DNA of 5,274 bases from an uncultured Bacteroidota bacterium (GTDB taxonomy: Bacteria > Bacteroidota > Bacteroidia > 2-12-FULL-35-15). Made by a program: the position numbers and the translations under genes. Under the pieces are notes generated by a model, which worked only from the letters and a program-made list of their open reading frames with translations, did not search any database and had not been told where the DNA came from. The DNA lies in NCBI GenBank assembly GCA_903889605.1, contig CAISYK010000192.1:1-5274 (forward strand). Direction: 5' to 3'. This document shows positions 1-5,274 of the stretch, piece after piece (within the stretch, counting starts at the first letter, position 1; each line of letters opens with the position of its first letter).

Positions 1-922
1 CAAAGACCTCTTGACCTATTTTAATGATGGTGATTGTATGATTTTGAATGACACCAAAGTGTTTCCAGCTCGTATGTATGGAAATAAGGAAAAAACAGGT
101 GCTAAAATAGAAGTGTTTTTATTGCGTGAATTAAATGCAGAGAGCCGTTTGTGGGACGTATTGGTAGACCCTGCCAGAAAAATCCGTATCGGCAATAAAT
201 TATATTTTGGCGATGATGATACATTAGTAGCTGAAGTAATTGATAATACTACTTCACGCGGCCGTACGCTTCGTTTCTTGTTTGACGGCTCTTACGAAGA
301 CTTTCGTAAAACATTAAACGACATGGGCGAAACGCCGCTTCCAAAATATATTAAGCGTGCCCCAACTGAAGAAGATAAAGAGCGCTACCAAACGGTATTT
401 GCAAAAAATGAAGGTGCTGTAGCTGCTCCAACAGCAGGATTGCATTTCAGTCGTGAGTTATTAAAACGTTTGGAACTTAAAGGTGTAAACTTTGCCAATG
501 TTACCTTACATATAGGTTTGGGAACTTTTCGTACCGTTGAAGTTGAAGATTTAACAAAGCATAAAATGGATTCGGAACAAGTAATAATTCCAGAGACAGC
601 CTGCAGCATTGTTAACAAATCACGTGAAGCAAAAAAGAAAGTATGTGCTGTAGGTACAACTACTATGCGTGCTATCGAAACATCTGTAAGCACTGATGGC
701 TACCTGAAGCCATATAATGGATGGACAAACAAATTTATTTTCCCTCCTTATGATTTCAGCGTGGCTAATTGTATGATCACTAATTTTCATACCCCTGAAT
801 CAACACTGTTTATGATGGTTTGTGCATTCGGAGGTTATGATTTAATGATAAAAGCATATAAAGAAGCGATAAAAGAAAAGTATCATTTTTATACTTATGG
901 TGACGCAATGCTGATATTGTAA
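1..922 (+). CDS. queA: S-adenosylmethionine:tRNA ribosyltransferase-isomerase, 5'-truncated by window edge
   Basis: QueA transfers and isomerises the ribosyl part of S-adenosylmethionine onto 7-aminomethyl-7-deazaguanine at the tRNA wobble position, giving epoxyqueuosine, the last-but-one step of queuosine synthesis in the cytoplasm. The reading frame is open from base 2 and continues through the left edge, so the true start is outside. About 306 residues are visible against roughly 350 in the family. A TTG at base 11 is not the start, because family sequence (KDLLTYFNDGD) continues upstream of it. Visible signatures are LNDTKVFPAR near the start, WDVLVDPARKIRIG, PLPKYIKR, AVAAPTAGLHF (bases 416-448), LHIGLGTFRTVEVED, AVGTTTMRAIET, NFHTPESTLF (782-811) and the terminal YGDAML. 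The C-terminus is complete, with TAA at 920-922. A stem-loop terminator follows. The identification is very secure. Confidence 0.97.
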   Translation, partial: KDLLTYFNDGDCMILNDTKVFPARMYGNKEKTGAKIEVFLLRELNAESRLWDVLVDPARKIRIGNKLYFGDDDTLVAEVIDNTTSRGRTLRFLFDGSYEDFRKTLNDMGETPLPKYIKRAPTEEDKERYQTVFAKNEGAVAAPTAGLHFSRELLKRLELKGVNFANVTLHIGLGTFRTVEVEDLTKHKMDSEQVIIPETACSIVNKSREAKKKVCAVGTTTMRAIETSVSTDGYLKPYNGWTNKFIFPPYDFSVANCMITNFHTPESTLFMMVCAFGGYDLMIKAYKEAIKEKYHFYTYGDAMLIL

Positions 923-955
923 ATCAGTTTTTGTTATCAGTTTATCTCTGATATT

Positions 956-1011
956 GGGTGATGGTTAATAGTTGTTGGGAAGTTCAATAACTATTAACCA
1001 TTTCCTTTTTT
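956..1011 (+). terminator. Probable intrinsic terminator after queA
   Basis: A 17-bp inverted repeat pairs bases 961-977 with 985-1001 around a 7-nt loop (978-984). Thirteen of the outer pairs (961-973 with 989-1001) are perfect Watson-Crick, and there is one G-T wobble at 974/988. Beyond it come TTTCC and six T (1006-1011). GGG at 956-958 can pair weakly with 1004-1006 to lengthen the stem. The stem is AT-rich, but its length and the T-run on the plus-strand exit side fit an intrinsic terminator for queA. It has no T-run on the opposite side, so it looks one-directional. It sits only 12 nt before the ispD ATG, so it could also affect ispD expression. Confidence 0.75.
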
Positions 1012-1013
1012 AT

Positions 1014-1718
1014 ATGAATAAGAAACATCGAACATTAATATTGAAAAAATACGTCATTATAGTTGCCGGAGGAAGCGGGATACGCATGAATACTGCTGTT
1101 CCAAAACAGTTTATTGAACTGCGCGGAAAACCAATTTTGATTCATACCCTTGAAAAATTTGCCCGAGCTATTCCGGAAATAAATATTGTGCTGGTGCTTT
1201 CATTGCTTTATAGAGAGCAGTGGGAAATTCTTTGTAAAAAACACAATTTTACAATTCCATTTCAATTGGCCGATGGCGGAGAAACCCGTTTTCATTCAGT
1301 AAAAAATGGACTGGCCTTTGTACCAGATAACTCTATTGTCGGCATTCATGATGCTGCCAGGCCTTTAGTGAATACCAAAACCATTCTCAATACTTTTGAA
1401 ACTGCTGAGCTAAAAGGCAATGCAAGCCCAGCAATTCCTTTGAATGAATCAATACGTGAAGTTAAGGACGGGAGTAATAGGGCCGTTGACCGCAGCTGCT
1501 ATTTCATTATTCAAACGCCGCAATGTTTTCAATCCAGCTTAATAAAGAAAGCTTTTATGCAGGAATACCTTCCTTCTTTTACTGATGATGCAAGTGTTCT
1601 GGAGTCGATTGGAGAAAAAATAAATTTAATTGAAGGCAACCGTGAGAATATTAAAATTACAAACCCTCAGGATTTAATTATTGCTGAAGCATTGATTGCG
1701 GAATCAATTCAATCTTAA
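1014..1718 (+). CDS. ispD: 2-C-methyl-D-erythritol 4-phosphate cytidylyltransferase
   Basis: IspD joins CTP and 2-C-methyl-D-erythritol 4-phosphate to form CDP-methylerythritol, the third step of the cytoplasmic MEP route to isopentenyl diphosphate. From the ATG at 1014 the protein has 234 residues, close to the 236 of E. coli IspD. Motifs are the CTP-binding loop AGGSGIRM (18-25) with PKQ (K31), GGETRFHSV (88-96), HDAARP (112-117, with D113 and R116), QTPQ (167-170), TDDASVLE (190-197) and GNRENIKITNPQDL (208-221), where K214 matches the substrate-binding lysine of E. coli. An in-frame TTG at 972 lies inside the terminator stem and would add 14 residues unlike the family, so it is rejected. 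An in-frame TTG at 1041 gives MKKYVIIVAGG, which resembles the N-terminus of many Bacteroidota IspD proteins, so the start remains uncertain between 1014 and 1041. No promoter was recognised. The stop is convergent with the deaminase gene, 67 bp away. Confidence 0.95.
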   Translation: MNKKHRTLILKKYVIIVAGGSGIRMNTAVPKQFIELRGKPILIHTLEKFARAIPEINIVLVLSLLYREQWEILCKKHNFTIPFQLADGGETRFHSVKNGLAFVPDNSIVGIHDAARPLVNTKTILNTFETAELKGNASPAIPLNESIREVKDGSNRAVDRSCYFIIQTPQCFQSSLIKKAFMQEYLPSFTDDASVLESIGEKINLIEGNRENIKITNPQDLIIAEALIAESIQS

Positions 1719-1762
1719 AGCTGGGGGAAGCTGTTGAAAAAAATTATACCAAATAGTACCAT

Positions 1763-1797
1763 CTCACTATCTTTTGGAGAGGGGATTAAGGAGTGAG
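1763..1797. other. Inverted repeat at the convergent ispD/deaminase junction
   Basis: CTCACT at 1763-1768 pairs with AGTGAG at 1792-1797. After a one-base bulge the stem continues with 1770-1773 against 1788-1791 (one wobble) around a purine-rich loop containing GGAGAGGGG (1776-1784). It overlaps the last codons and stop of the minus-strand deaminase. On the minus strand a run of seven T (complement of 1738-1744) follows about 20 nt later, too far for a textbook terminator. It could be a weak bidirectional terminator or the remnant of a dispersed intergenic repeat. This is a structural observation only. Confidence 0.35.
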
Positions 1798-3018
1798 GCA
1801 TTGCACTTCCGTTTTCTCAGAGATCACTAAGCCATCTATATTTTTCAGCAAATTTAACCTTGGTTTTTTGCCTTTTTCAATTGTCCCCAGCTGCGGAAAT
1901 CCTAAAAAGTCAGCGCCATTTTTTGTTGCCCATAACAGCAATGTCTGAAGCGGAATTTCAGGAAAATGTTTTGTAATAGTTTTTAATTCATCTAAAACTG
2001 ACAAACTAAAGTTGGATGCTAAGCTGTCTGTGCCGATTGTTACACGTGCATTTTCTTTGGTGAAGCGGTTATAGTCAGGTAATTTATTTTCAATAAATAG
2101 ATTTGCATTAGGACATGTACACCAAAATAAGAATTGAGAATTGAGAATTGGGAATAAAGATTGTGCAAATGCAATATCTTCTTTAGTTGTGAAGGTATTG
2201 TGAACTAATAAAAGTTTAGAAACATTTTTTAAAAACGGCAGTGTTGATTTTAATGAATTAACACCAGTATGCCTCATTAAATCAGGATTTATTCCCATTT
2301 TCAAAAATGAATCAAACATCAATCCGGATTTTGAAATAAATAATTCATTTTCCCCTTCGCTTTCCTGGTTATGAATGCTTACGATGCTGTTATTCTTTAC
2401 CGCATAATCATCAATCATTTTTAATAATTTTTCAGACATTGTATAGGGCGCATGCGGAATTATTGAGCTTGAAAGCTGAAAGTTATGAGTTTCATATTTC
2501 TGAAGCTGTTTTCTTAACTGAAGTGCATTTTCAAAAACTGCCTCCGCTTTGTTTGGATCAGGATTGAAAATTTCAATAAAAGTGTGGTATAATAAATTCC
2601 CTTTTGATTTTTGCTGGAAAGTACTGTTGTTGTTGGAAATGTCTCCTACTGCAGCAATCCCGTTTTTTATCATTTCGGCCTCCGCATCTGCAATGGCTTG
2701 ATTTATTTGTTCATCTGAAAATTTCAGCCTTTTGGAAATAAGTTCTTTTATAAAGCCTGTCATACCTGCGTTTTCAGATAATTGGGAACGCAGATGAGAT
2801 AGTTCTAAATGGCAGTGAGTATTGACAAAACCGGGGCAGATAATCCCTTTATAGTATTCAATTGAACTTTTACGGTTTTCTAAATCTGAAATCGAAAATC
2901 CAAAATCCTCAGTATTGCCGGTTTCTATTATTGTGCCGTCATCATCAATAATAATCAGCCCGTTTTTAATGGGTTCGGAGGCTATTGTAAAAATATAATC
3001 AGCAGAAATTTTACGCAT
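1786..3018 (-). CDS. Amidohydrolase-superfamily metal-dependent deaminase (cytosine/adenosine/aminofutalosine deaminase-like)
   Basis: The 410-residue protein looks like a complete cytoplasmic TIM-barrel metal hydrolase. A short beta N-terminal region leads to PGFVNTHCHLELSH, with metal ligands H68 and H70. Further signature positions are PHAPYT (H189), IHNQES (H216 with catalytic-type E219), VHNTF (H273), WCTCPNANLFIE (299-310) and GTDSLASN (metal ligand D331). This is the HxH...H...HxxE...H...D pattern of the deaminase branch that includes S-adenosylhomocysteine/methylthioadenosine, guanine and aminofutalosine deaminases. The near-terminal GTIEKGKKPRLNLL takes the place of the usual GxxxxGKxAD strand. 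The substrate cannot be read from sequence. Aminodeoxyfutalosine deaminase (menaquinone route) is one candidate, supported only loosely by isoprenoid genes nearby. The ATG at 3016-3018 gives a normal N-terminus. The gene is divergent from rlmN and convergent with ispD, so it is probably monocistronic. A 7-nt tandem repeat lies within codons 290-296, between H273 and the WCTCPNANL motif. Confidence 0.87.
   Translation of the reverse strand: MRKISADYIFTIASEPIKNGLIIIDDDGTIIETGNTEDFGFSISDLENRKSSIEYYKGIICPGFVNTHCHLELSHLRSQLSENAGMTGFIKELISKRLKFSDEQINQAIADAEAEMIKNGIAAVGDISNNNSTFQQKSKGNLLYHTFIEIFNPDPNKAEAVFENALQLRKQLQKYETHNFQLSSSIIPHAPYTMSEKLLKMIDDYAVKNNSIVSIHNQESEGENELFISKSGLMFDSFLKMGINPDLMRHTGVNSLKSTLPFLKNVSKLLLVHNTFTTKEDIAFAQSLFPILNSQFLFWCTCPNANLFIENKLPDYNRFTKENARVTIGTDSLASNFSLSVLDELKTITKHFPEIPLQTLLLWATKNGADFLGFPQLGTIEKGKKPRLNLLKNIDGLVISEKTEVQCLTP
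2131..2151. repeat. Heptanucleotide tandem repeat inside the deaminase gene
   Basis: Plus-strand unit GAATTGA occurs at 2131-2137 and 2138-2144, and a third copy at 2145-2151 differs only in its last base (GAATTGG). A degenerate fourth copy starts at 2152 (GAATAAA). On the coding strand it encodes residues 290-296 (PILNSQF). Because 7 is not a multiple of 3, gain or loss of one copy would shift the reading frame. Confidence 0.85.
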
Positions 3019-3082
3019 ATACTAAACTATTTTACACGAAAATACGAAATTATATTCTGCATTATATATCAATATCTATTTG

Positions 3083-3090
3083 TAAATTTG
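3083..3090 (+). promoter_or_regulatory. Bacteroidota-type -7 promoter element for rlmN
   Basis: TAAATTTG is a perfect match to the Bacteroidota -7 consensus TAnnTTTG. A weak -33 candidate, TCTG at 3056-3059 (one mismatch to TTTG), lies 23 bp upstream. Transcription from here would begin at about 3096-3098, giving a leader of roughly 14 nt before the TTG start at 3111. A second TAAATTTG at 3106-3113 overlaps the start codon and would start transcripts inside the gene, so the first copy is the better candidate. The leader has no Shine-Dalgarno sequence, as is usual in this phylum. Confidence 0.55.
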
Positions 3091-3110
3091 TAATCCAATA
3101 ATTATTAAAT

Positions 3111-4178
3111 TTGAATACCAAGAGGGATATACGAGCGCTTACACTTGATGAACTTAAAACTGTTTTTACAGAAAACGGAGATAAGGCTTTTCGTGCCAAG
3201 CAGGTATATGAATGGCTGTGGAAAAAATCTGCCCGAACCTTTGATGAAATGACCAGCCTTTCTAAAGCAACGCGGGAGCTGTTAAATGCACATTTTATAA
3301 TAAATGCTGTTACTATTGATGAAATGCAGATCAGTAAGGATCGAACTATAAAAAATGCATTTAAACTGTATGATAGTAATATTGTTGAAGGTGTCCTGAT
3401 TCCAAGCAACACCCGGATGACTGCTTGTATTTCATCGCAGGTAGGATGCAGTTTAACCTGCAGGTTTTGTGCTACTGGCAGGCTCGACCGTTTACGAAAT
3501 TTAAATGCTGATGAAATATATGACCAGGTAGTTCTGATAAAAAATCAGGCTGAAGACAAATACAATACTCCGCTTACCAACATAGTTTATATGGGCATGG
3601 GGGAACCTTTGCTCAATTACAAAAATGTAATGGAATCTATTGTTAAAATAACTTCTCCGGAAGGGCTGAATATGTCGCCGCAGCGTATCACTGTTAGTAC
3701 TGCAGGTGTTGCTAAAATGATTAAACAGTTAGGCGATGATGAGGTGAAATTTAATTTGGCATTATCATTACATGCCGCGAATGATGAAAAAAGAAACCAG
3801 ATTATGCCGTTGAATGAAACCAATACTTTAACAGTGTTGGCAGAAGCTTTAAAATATTTTTATGGAAAAACTGGAACACGTGTAACTTATGAATACATTG
3901 TATTTAAGGACTTTAACGATAGCCTGCAGGATGCAAAAGAATTAGCTGAATTTTGTAAAAATATCCCTTGTAAATTAAATATTATTGAATATAATCCAAT
4001 TGATAATAGTGATTTTCAGCAAACAAGTCCCGAAAGGCTTGATGCATTTGCAGCCTATTTGGAAAGCAGGAATATTATTGTAAATATAAGGCGAAGCAGA
4101 GGTAAGGATATTGATGCAGCCTGCGGACAGCTTGCAAATAAAAACAAAGCTGATCTGAAACCAGGAAGTGGTAAGTAA
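3111..4178 (+). CDS. rlmN: Dual-specificity 23S rRNA (A2503-C2) / tRNA (A37-C2) methyltransferase, radical SAM
   Basis: RlmN uses radical S-adenosylmethionine chemistry to methylate C2 of A2503 in 23S rRNA and of A37 in certain tRNAs. The 355-residue protein begins with the RNA-binding N-domain (FRAKQVYEWLWKK, 27-39; FDEMTSLSK). The 4Fe-4S motif CxxxCxxC is C113, C117, C120, followed by the SAM-binding GMGEP (162-166). The two catalytic cysteines are C106 (TACISSQVGC) and C338 (DIDAACGQL), matching E. coli C118 and C355, and E93 matches the proposed base E105. NIIEYNPI (290-297) and IRRSRG (326-331) are also family signatures. All key residues are present. The start is TTG at 3111: a stop codon in frame lies at 3099-3101, no ATG, GTG or other TTG comes between, and the next methionine (residue 47) would remove the conserved N-terminal domain. 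The gene is divergent from the deaminase, with its own promoter element. No terminator is evident after TAA at 4176-4178. Confidence 0.98.
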   Translation: MNTKRDIRALTLDELKTVFTENGDKAFRAKQVYEWLWKKSARTFDEMTSLSKATRELLNAHFIINAVTIDEMQISKDRTIKNAFKLYDSNIVEGVLIPSNTRMTACISSQVGCSLTCRFCATGRLDRLRNLNADEIYDQVVLIKNQAEDKYNTPLTNIVYMGMGEPLLNYKNVMESIVKITSPEGLNMSPQRITVSTAGVAKMIKQLGDDEVKFNLALSLHAANDEKRNQIMPLNETNTLTVLAEALKYFYGKTGTRVTYEYIVFKDFNDSLQDAKELAEFCKNIPCKLNIIEYNPIDNSDFQQTSPERLDAFAAYLESRNIIVNIRRSRGKDIDAACGQLANKNKADLKPGSGK

Positions 4179-4249
4179 AAAAAATATAACAAACATGTAT
4201 TAAGATAAATTATTACAAAGAAAACGGTACAAATATTTAATTCATATAC

Positions 4250-4268
4250 AATAAACTAATAAACTAAT
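4250..4268. repeat. Short octanucleotide tandem repeat upstream of the cytochrome gene
   Basis: The unit AATAAACT is repeated at 4250-4257 and 4258-4265, with a partial third copy (AAT, 4266-4268). It ends 11 bp before the cytochrome ATG. The rest of the 101-bp gap after rlmN is AT-rich with no TAnnTTTG element and no stem-loop that I could see. Its regulatory meaning is unknown. Copy-number change would alter leader length without touching the coding sequence. Confidence 0.6.
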
Positions 4269-4279
4269 TACTGTACAAT

Positions 4280-4927
4280 ATGTTCAATATAAAATTTAAA
4301 GTAGGCGTGTTGCTTTCCGCCGTTGTAGTTTCTCTTTCAAATTGTACTTACGACGTATATAATCCTGACGTTTGTTTTCAGGAAAATGTTTTACCAGTAT
4401 TTGTTTCTAATTGTACTATGAGTAAATGCCATAATGCAACTGACAGAGAGGCCGGATACGATCTTTCAACGTATGAAGGAATTATGAAAGGTGTTACACC
4501 TAAACACCCATTAAGAAGTTCAGTATATACAACTATAAATGGAATAAACCCTTCTATGCCTCCAAGAGGTTATCCTAAACTAAGCGCCAAAGATATAAGT
4601 TACATAAAAATATGGATTAGGATGGGCGCAGAAAATACAGCTAATTGCGGCGGAGGCTGCGACACCATTAATTATACTTATAATAATCGAATAAAACCGT
4701 TTTTGACAACGTGGTGCGTAGGCTGTCATTCAACAGCTAATCCTGGCGGAGGTTATGATTTGTCAACGTACACAGGAGTTGTTGCTGCAATCACAAATAA
4801 TAGATTGATGGGTACGCTGCAGCAAGCAGCCGGATTTTCGCCTATGCCTAAAAATGCCGCTAAATTATCTGACTGCGATATTAATGCTGTTCAGAAATGG
4901 ATTACTGCAGGATATTTGAACAATTGA
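4280..4927 (+). CDS. Exported tandem di-haem c-type cytochrome, putative lipoprotein
   Basis: The 215-residue protein has a Lys-containing N-terminus and a hydrophobic segment (about 8-20) ending in LSNC, so C22 may be the lipidated cysteine of a signal peptidase II site, although Asn before it is atypical. Two related domains follow. Domain 1 (about 32-118) has C45-TMSK-C50-H51, a CX4CH haem motif, and PSMPP (M93) as possible axial ligand. Domain 2 (about 127-213) has C146-VG-C149-H150, a standard CXXCH, and SPMPK (M189). The GYDLSTY block recurs at 59-65 and 158-164, and both domains end in a similar IxxWIxxG helix, so this is an internal duplication. Extra cysteines C32, C123, C127 and C199 may form disulfides. 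It resembles the planctomycete-type cytochrome c domains common in Bacteroidota. It should sit on the periplasmic side of a membrane and carry electrons, but its partners are unknown. The ATG at 4280 precedes the signal peptide directly. Confidence 0.85.
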   Translation: MFNIKFKVGVLLSAVVVSLSNCTYDVYNPDVCFQENVLPVFVSNCTMSKCHNATDREAGYDLSTYEGIMKGVTPKHPLRSSVYTTINGINPSMPPRGYPKLSAKDISYIKIWIRMGAENTANCGGGCDTINYTYNNRIKPFLTTWCVGCHSTANPGGGYDLSTYTGVVAAITNNRLMGTLQQAAGFSPMPKNAAKLSDCDINAVQKWITAGYLNN

Positions 4928-4972
4928 TGAAATTTTTTTTACTCCCTTTTGTGGAATTATAAAATTTACTTT

Positions 4973-5274
4973 ATGACTGTAAAAGAAATAAAAGCACCGA
5001 TAGAAAAAGAAATGGAGGAATTTGATTTGAAGTTTAAATCTTCAATGAAAAGTTCAGTCCCCTTACTCGAAAAAATTACACGTTATATAGTAAAGCGCAA
5101 AGGCAAGCAGATGCGCCCTATGTTTGTCTTTTTATCAGCAAAGGTTTGCGGTGAAATGAACGAGTCCACATACCGTGCCGCCGCATTGATAGAACTTCTG
5201 CATACCGCAACTTTAGTGCATGATGATGTTGTAGACGATTCAAACGAACGCAGAGGTTTTTTCTCTGTAAATGC
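4973..5274 (+). CDS. Long-chain polyprenyl diphosphate synthase, 3'-truncated by window edge
   Basis: This trans-isoprenyl transferase extends an allylic diphosphate with isopentenyl diphosphate units, most likely to make the menaquinone side chain. The first 100 of an expected ~320-325 codons are visible from ATG at 4973. KGKQMRP (42-49; K45 and R48) is the isopentenyl-diphosphate-binding motif, IELLHTATLVHDDVVDD (73-89) contains the first Asp-rich motif D84-D85-x-x-D88, and it is followed by R93-R94-G. The residues 4 and 5 before D84 are small (T80, A79), which in this family goes with long-chain products, and the block matches E. coli octaprenyl synthase IspB closely. The second Asp-rich motif lies outside the window. 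Chain length cannot be read, so no symbol is assigned. It starts 45 bp after the cytochrome stop in the same direction. That gap has a T-run but no stem-loop or clear promoter, so cotranscription is possible. Confidence 0.96.
   Translation, partial: MTVKEIKAPIEKEMEEFDLKFKSSMKSSVPLLEKITRYIVKRKGKQMRPMFVFLSAKVCGEMNESTYRAAALIELLHTATLVHDDVVDDSNERRGFFSVN

Noticed and set aside
385..693. Minus-strand open frame of 102 codons inside queA
   Set aside because: It lies wholly opposite conserved queA motifs, and its translation has no recognisable domain.
935..953. Small inverted repeat TATCAG/CTGATA between queA and the terminator
   Set aside because: It is only 6 bp with a 7-nt loop in AT-rich sequence, and the much longer stem at 961-1001 explains the region better.
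972..1013. TTG at 972 as the ispD start
   Set aside because: It lies within the terminator stem, and the 14 extra residues do not resemble any IspD N-terminus I know.
3022..3044. Near matches to a -7 element on the minus strand (TAGTTTAG at 3022-3029, TATTTTCG at 3037-3044) for the deaminase
   Set aside because: Each has one mismatch in an AT-rich region, and neither has a well-spaced -33 partner, so neither can be called a promoter.
3062..3412. Minus-strand open frame of 116 codons across the rlmN promoter and 5' end
   Set aside because: It is antisense to conserved rlmN coding sequence and overlaps the promoter region, with no family resemblance.
3617..3823. Minus-strand open frame of 68 codons inside rlmN
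   Set aside because: It is antisense to the conserved radical-SAM core and has no supporting features.
3975..4196. Minus-strand open frame of 73 codons with hydrophobic stretches over the rlmN 3' end
   Set aside because: The hydrophobicity comes from the AT-rich complement of conserved rlmN codons, so a small membrane protein is not supported.
4928..4972. T-run after the cytochrome stop as a terminator
   Set aside because: There is a run of eight T but no stem-loop before it, so an intrinsic terminator is not supported.

Overview
The window reads as an AT-rich chromosomal segment from a member of the Bacteroidota. Three things support this. The protein sequences (QueA, IspD, RlmN, polyprenyl synthetase) match the Bacteroidota form of each family as I recall it. 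Recognisable Shine-Dalgarno sequences are missing in front of the genes. A perfect Bacteroidota-type -7 promoter element (TAnnTTTG) lies upstream of rlmN. The order or genus cannot be fixed from the sequence.

Layout from left to right: (1) queA, plus strand, entering from the left edge and lacking about the first 45 codons, makes the queuosine precursor epoxyqueuosine in tRNA. (2) A strong stem-loop followed by a T-rich run ends queA and lies only about 12 nt before the ispD start. (3) ispD, plus strand, is an MEP-pathway isoprenoid enzyme. (4) Convergent to it is a minus-strand amidohydrolase-superfamily deaminase with an intact metal site. (5) A 92-bp divergent intergenic region carries the rlmN promoter. 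(6) rlmN, plus strand, is a radical-SAM adenosine C2 methyltransferase for 23S rRNA and tRNA that appears to start at TTG. (7) A small exported protein carries two tandem c-type haem domains. (8) The first 100 codons of a long-chain polyprenyl diphosphate synthase run off the right edge.

Two themes recur. One is RNA modification (queA, rlmN). The other is isoprenoid and respiratory-quinone metabolism: ispD supplies isoprenoid precursors, the polyprenyl synthase makes the long side chain used for menaquinone, and the cytochrome is an electron-transfer protein. The deaminase could also fit if it is a 6-amino-6-deoxyfutalosine deaminase of the futalosine menaquinone route, but that is inference. 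From memory, queA, rlmN and polyprenyl synthetase are often close together in Bacteroidota, so ispD, the deaminase and the cytochrome may be lineage-specific insertions between them.

I found no mobile element, CRISPR array, RNA gene, toxin-antitoxin or defence module, and no clear evidence of an undescribed system. The points worth a second look are small: a heptanucleotide repeat inside the deaminase gene, the terminator next to the ispD start, the TTG start and doubled TAAATTTG at rlmN, and the two different haem motifs in the cytochrome. No stretch over 300 bases lacks a gene.
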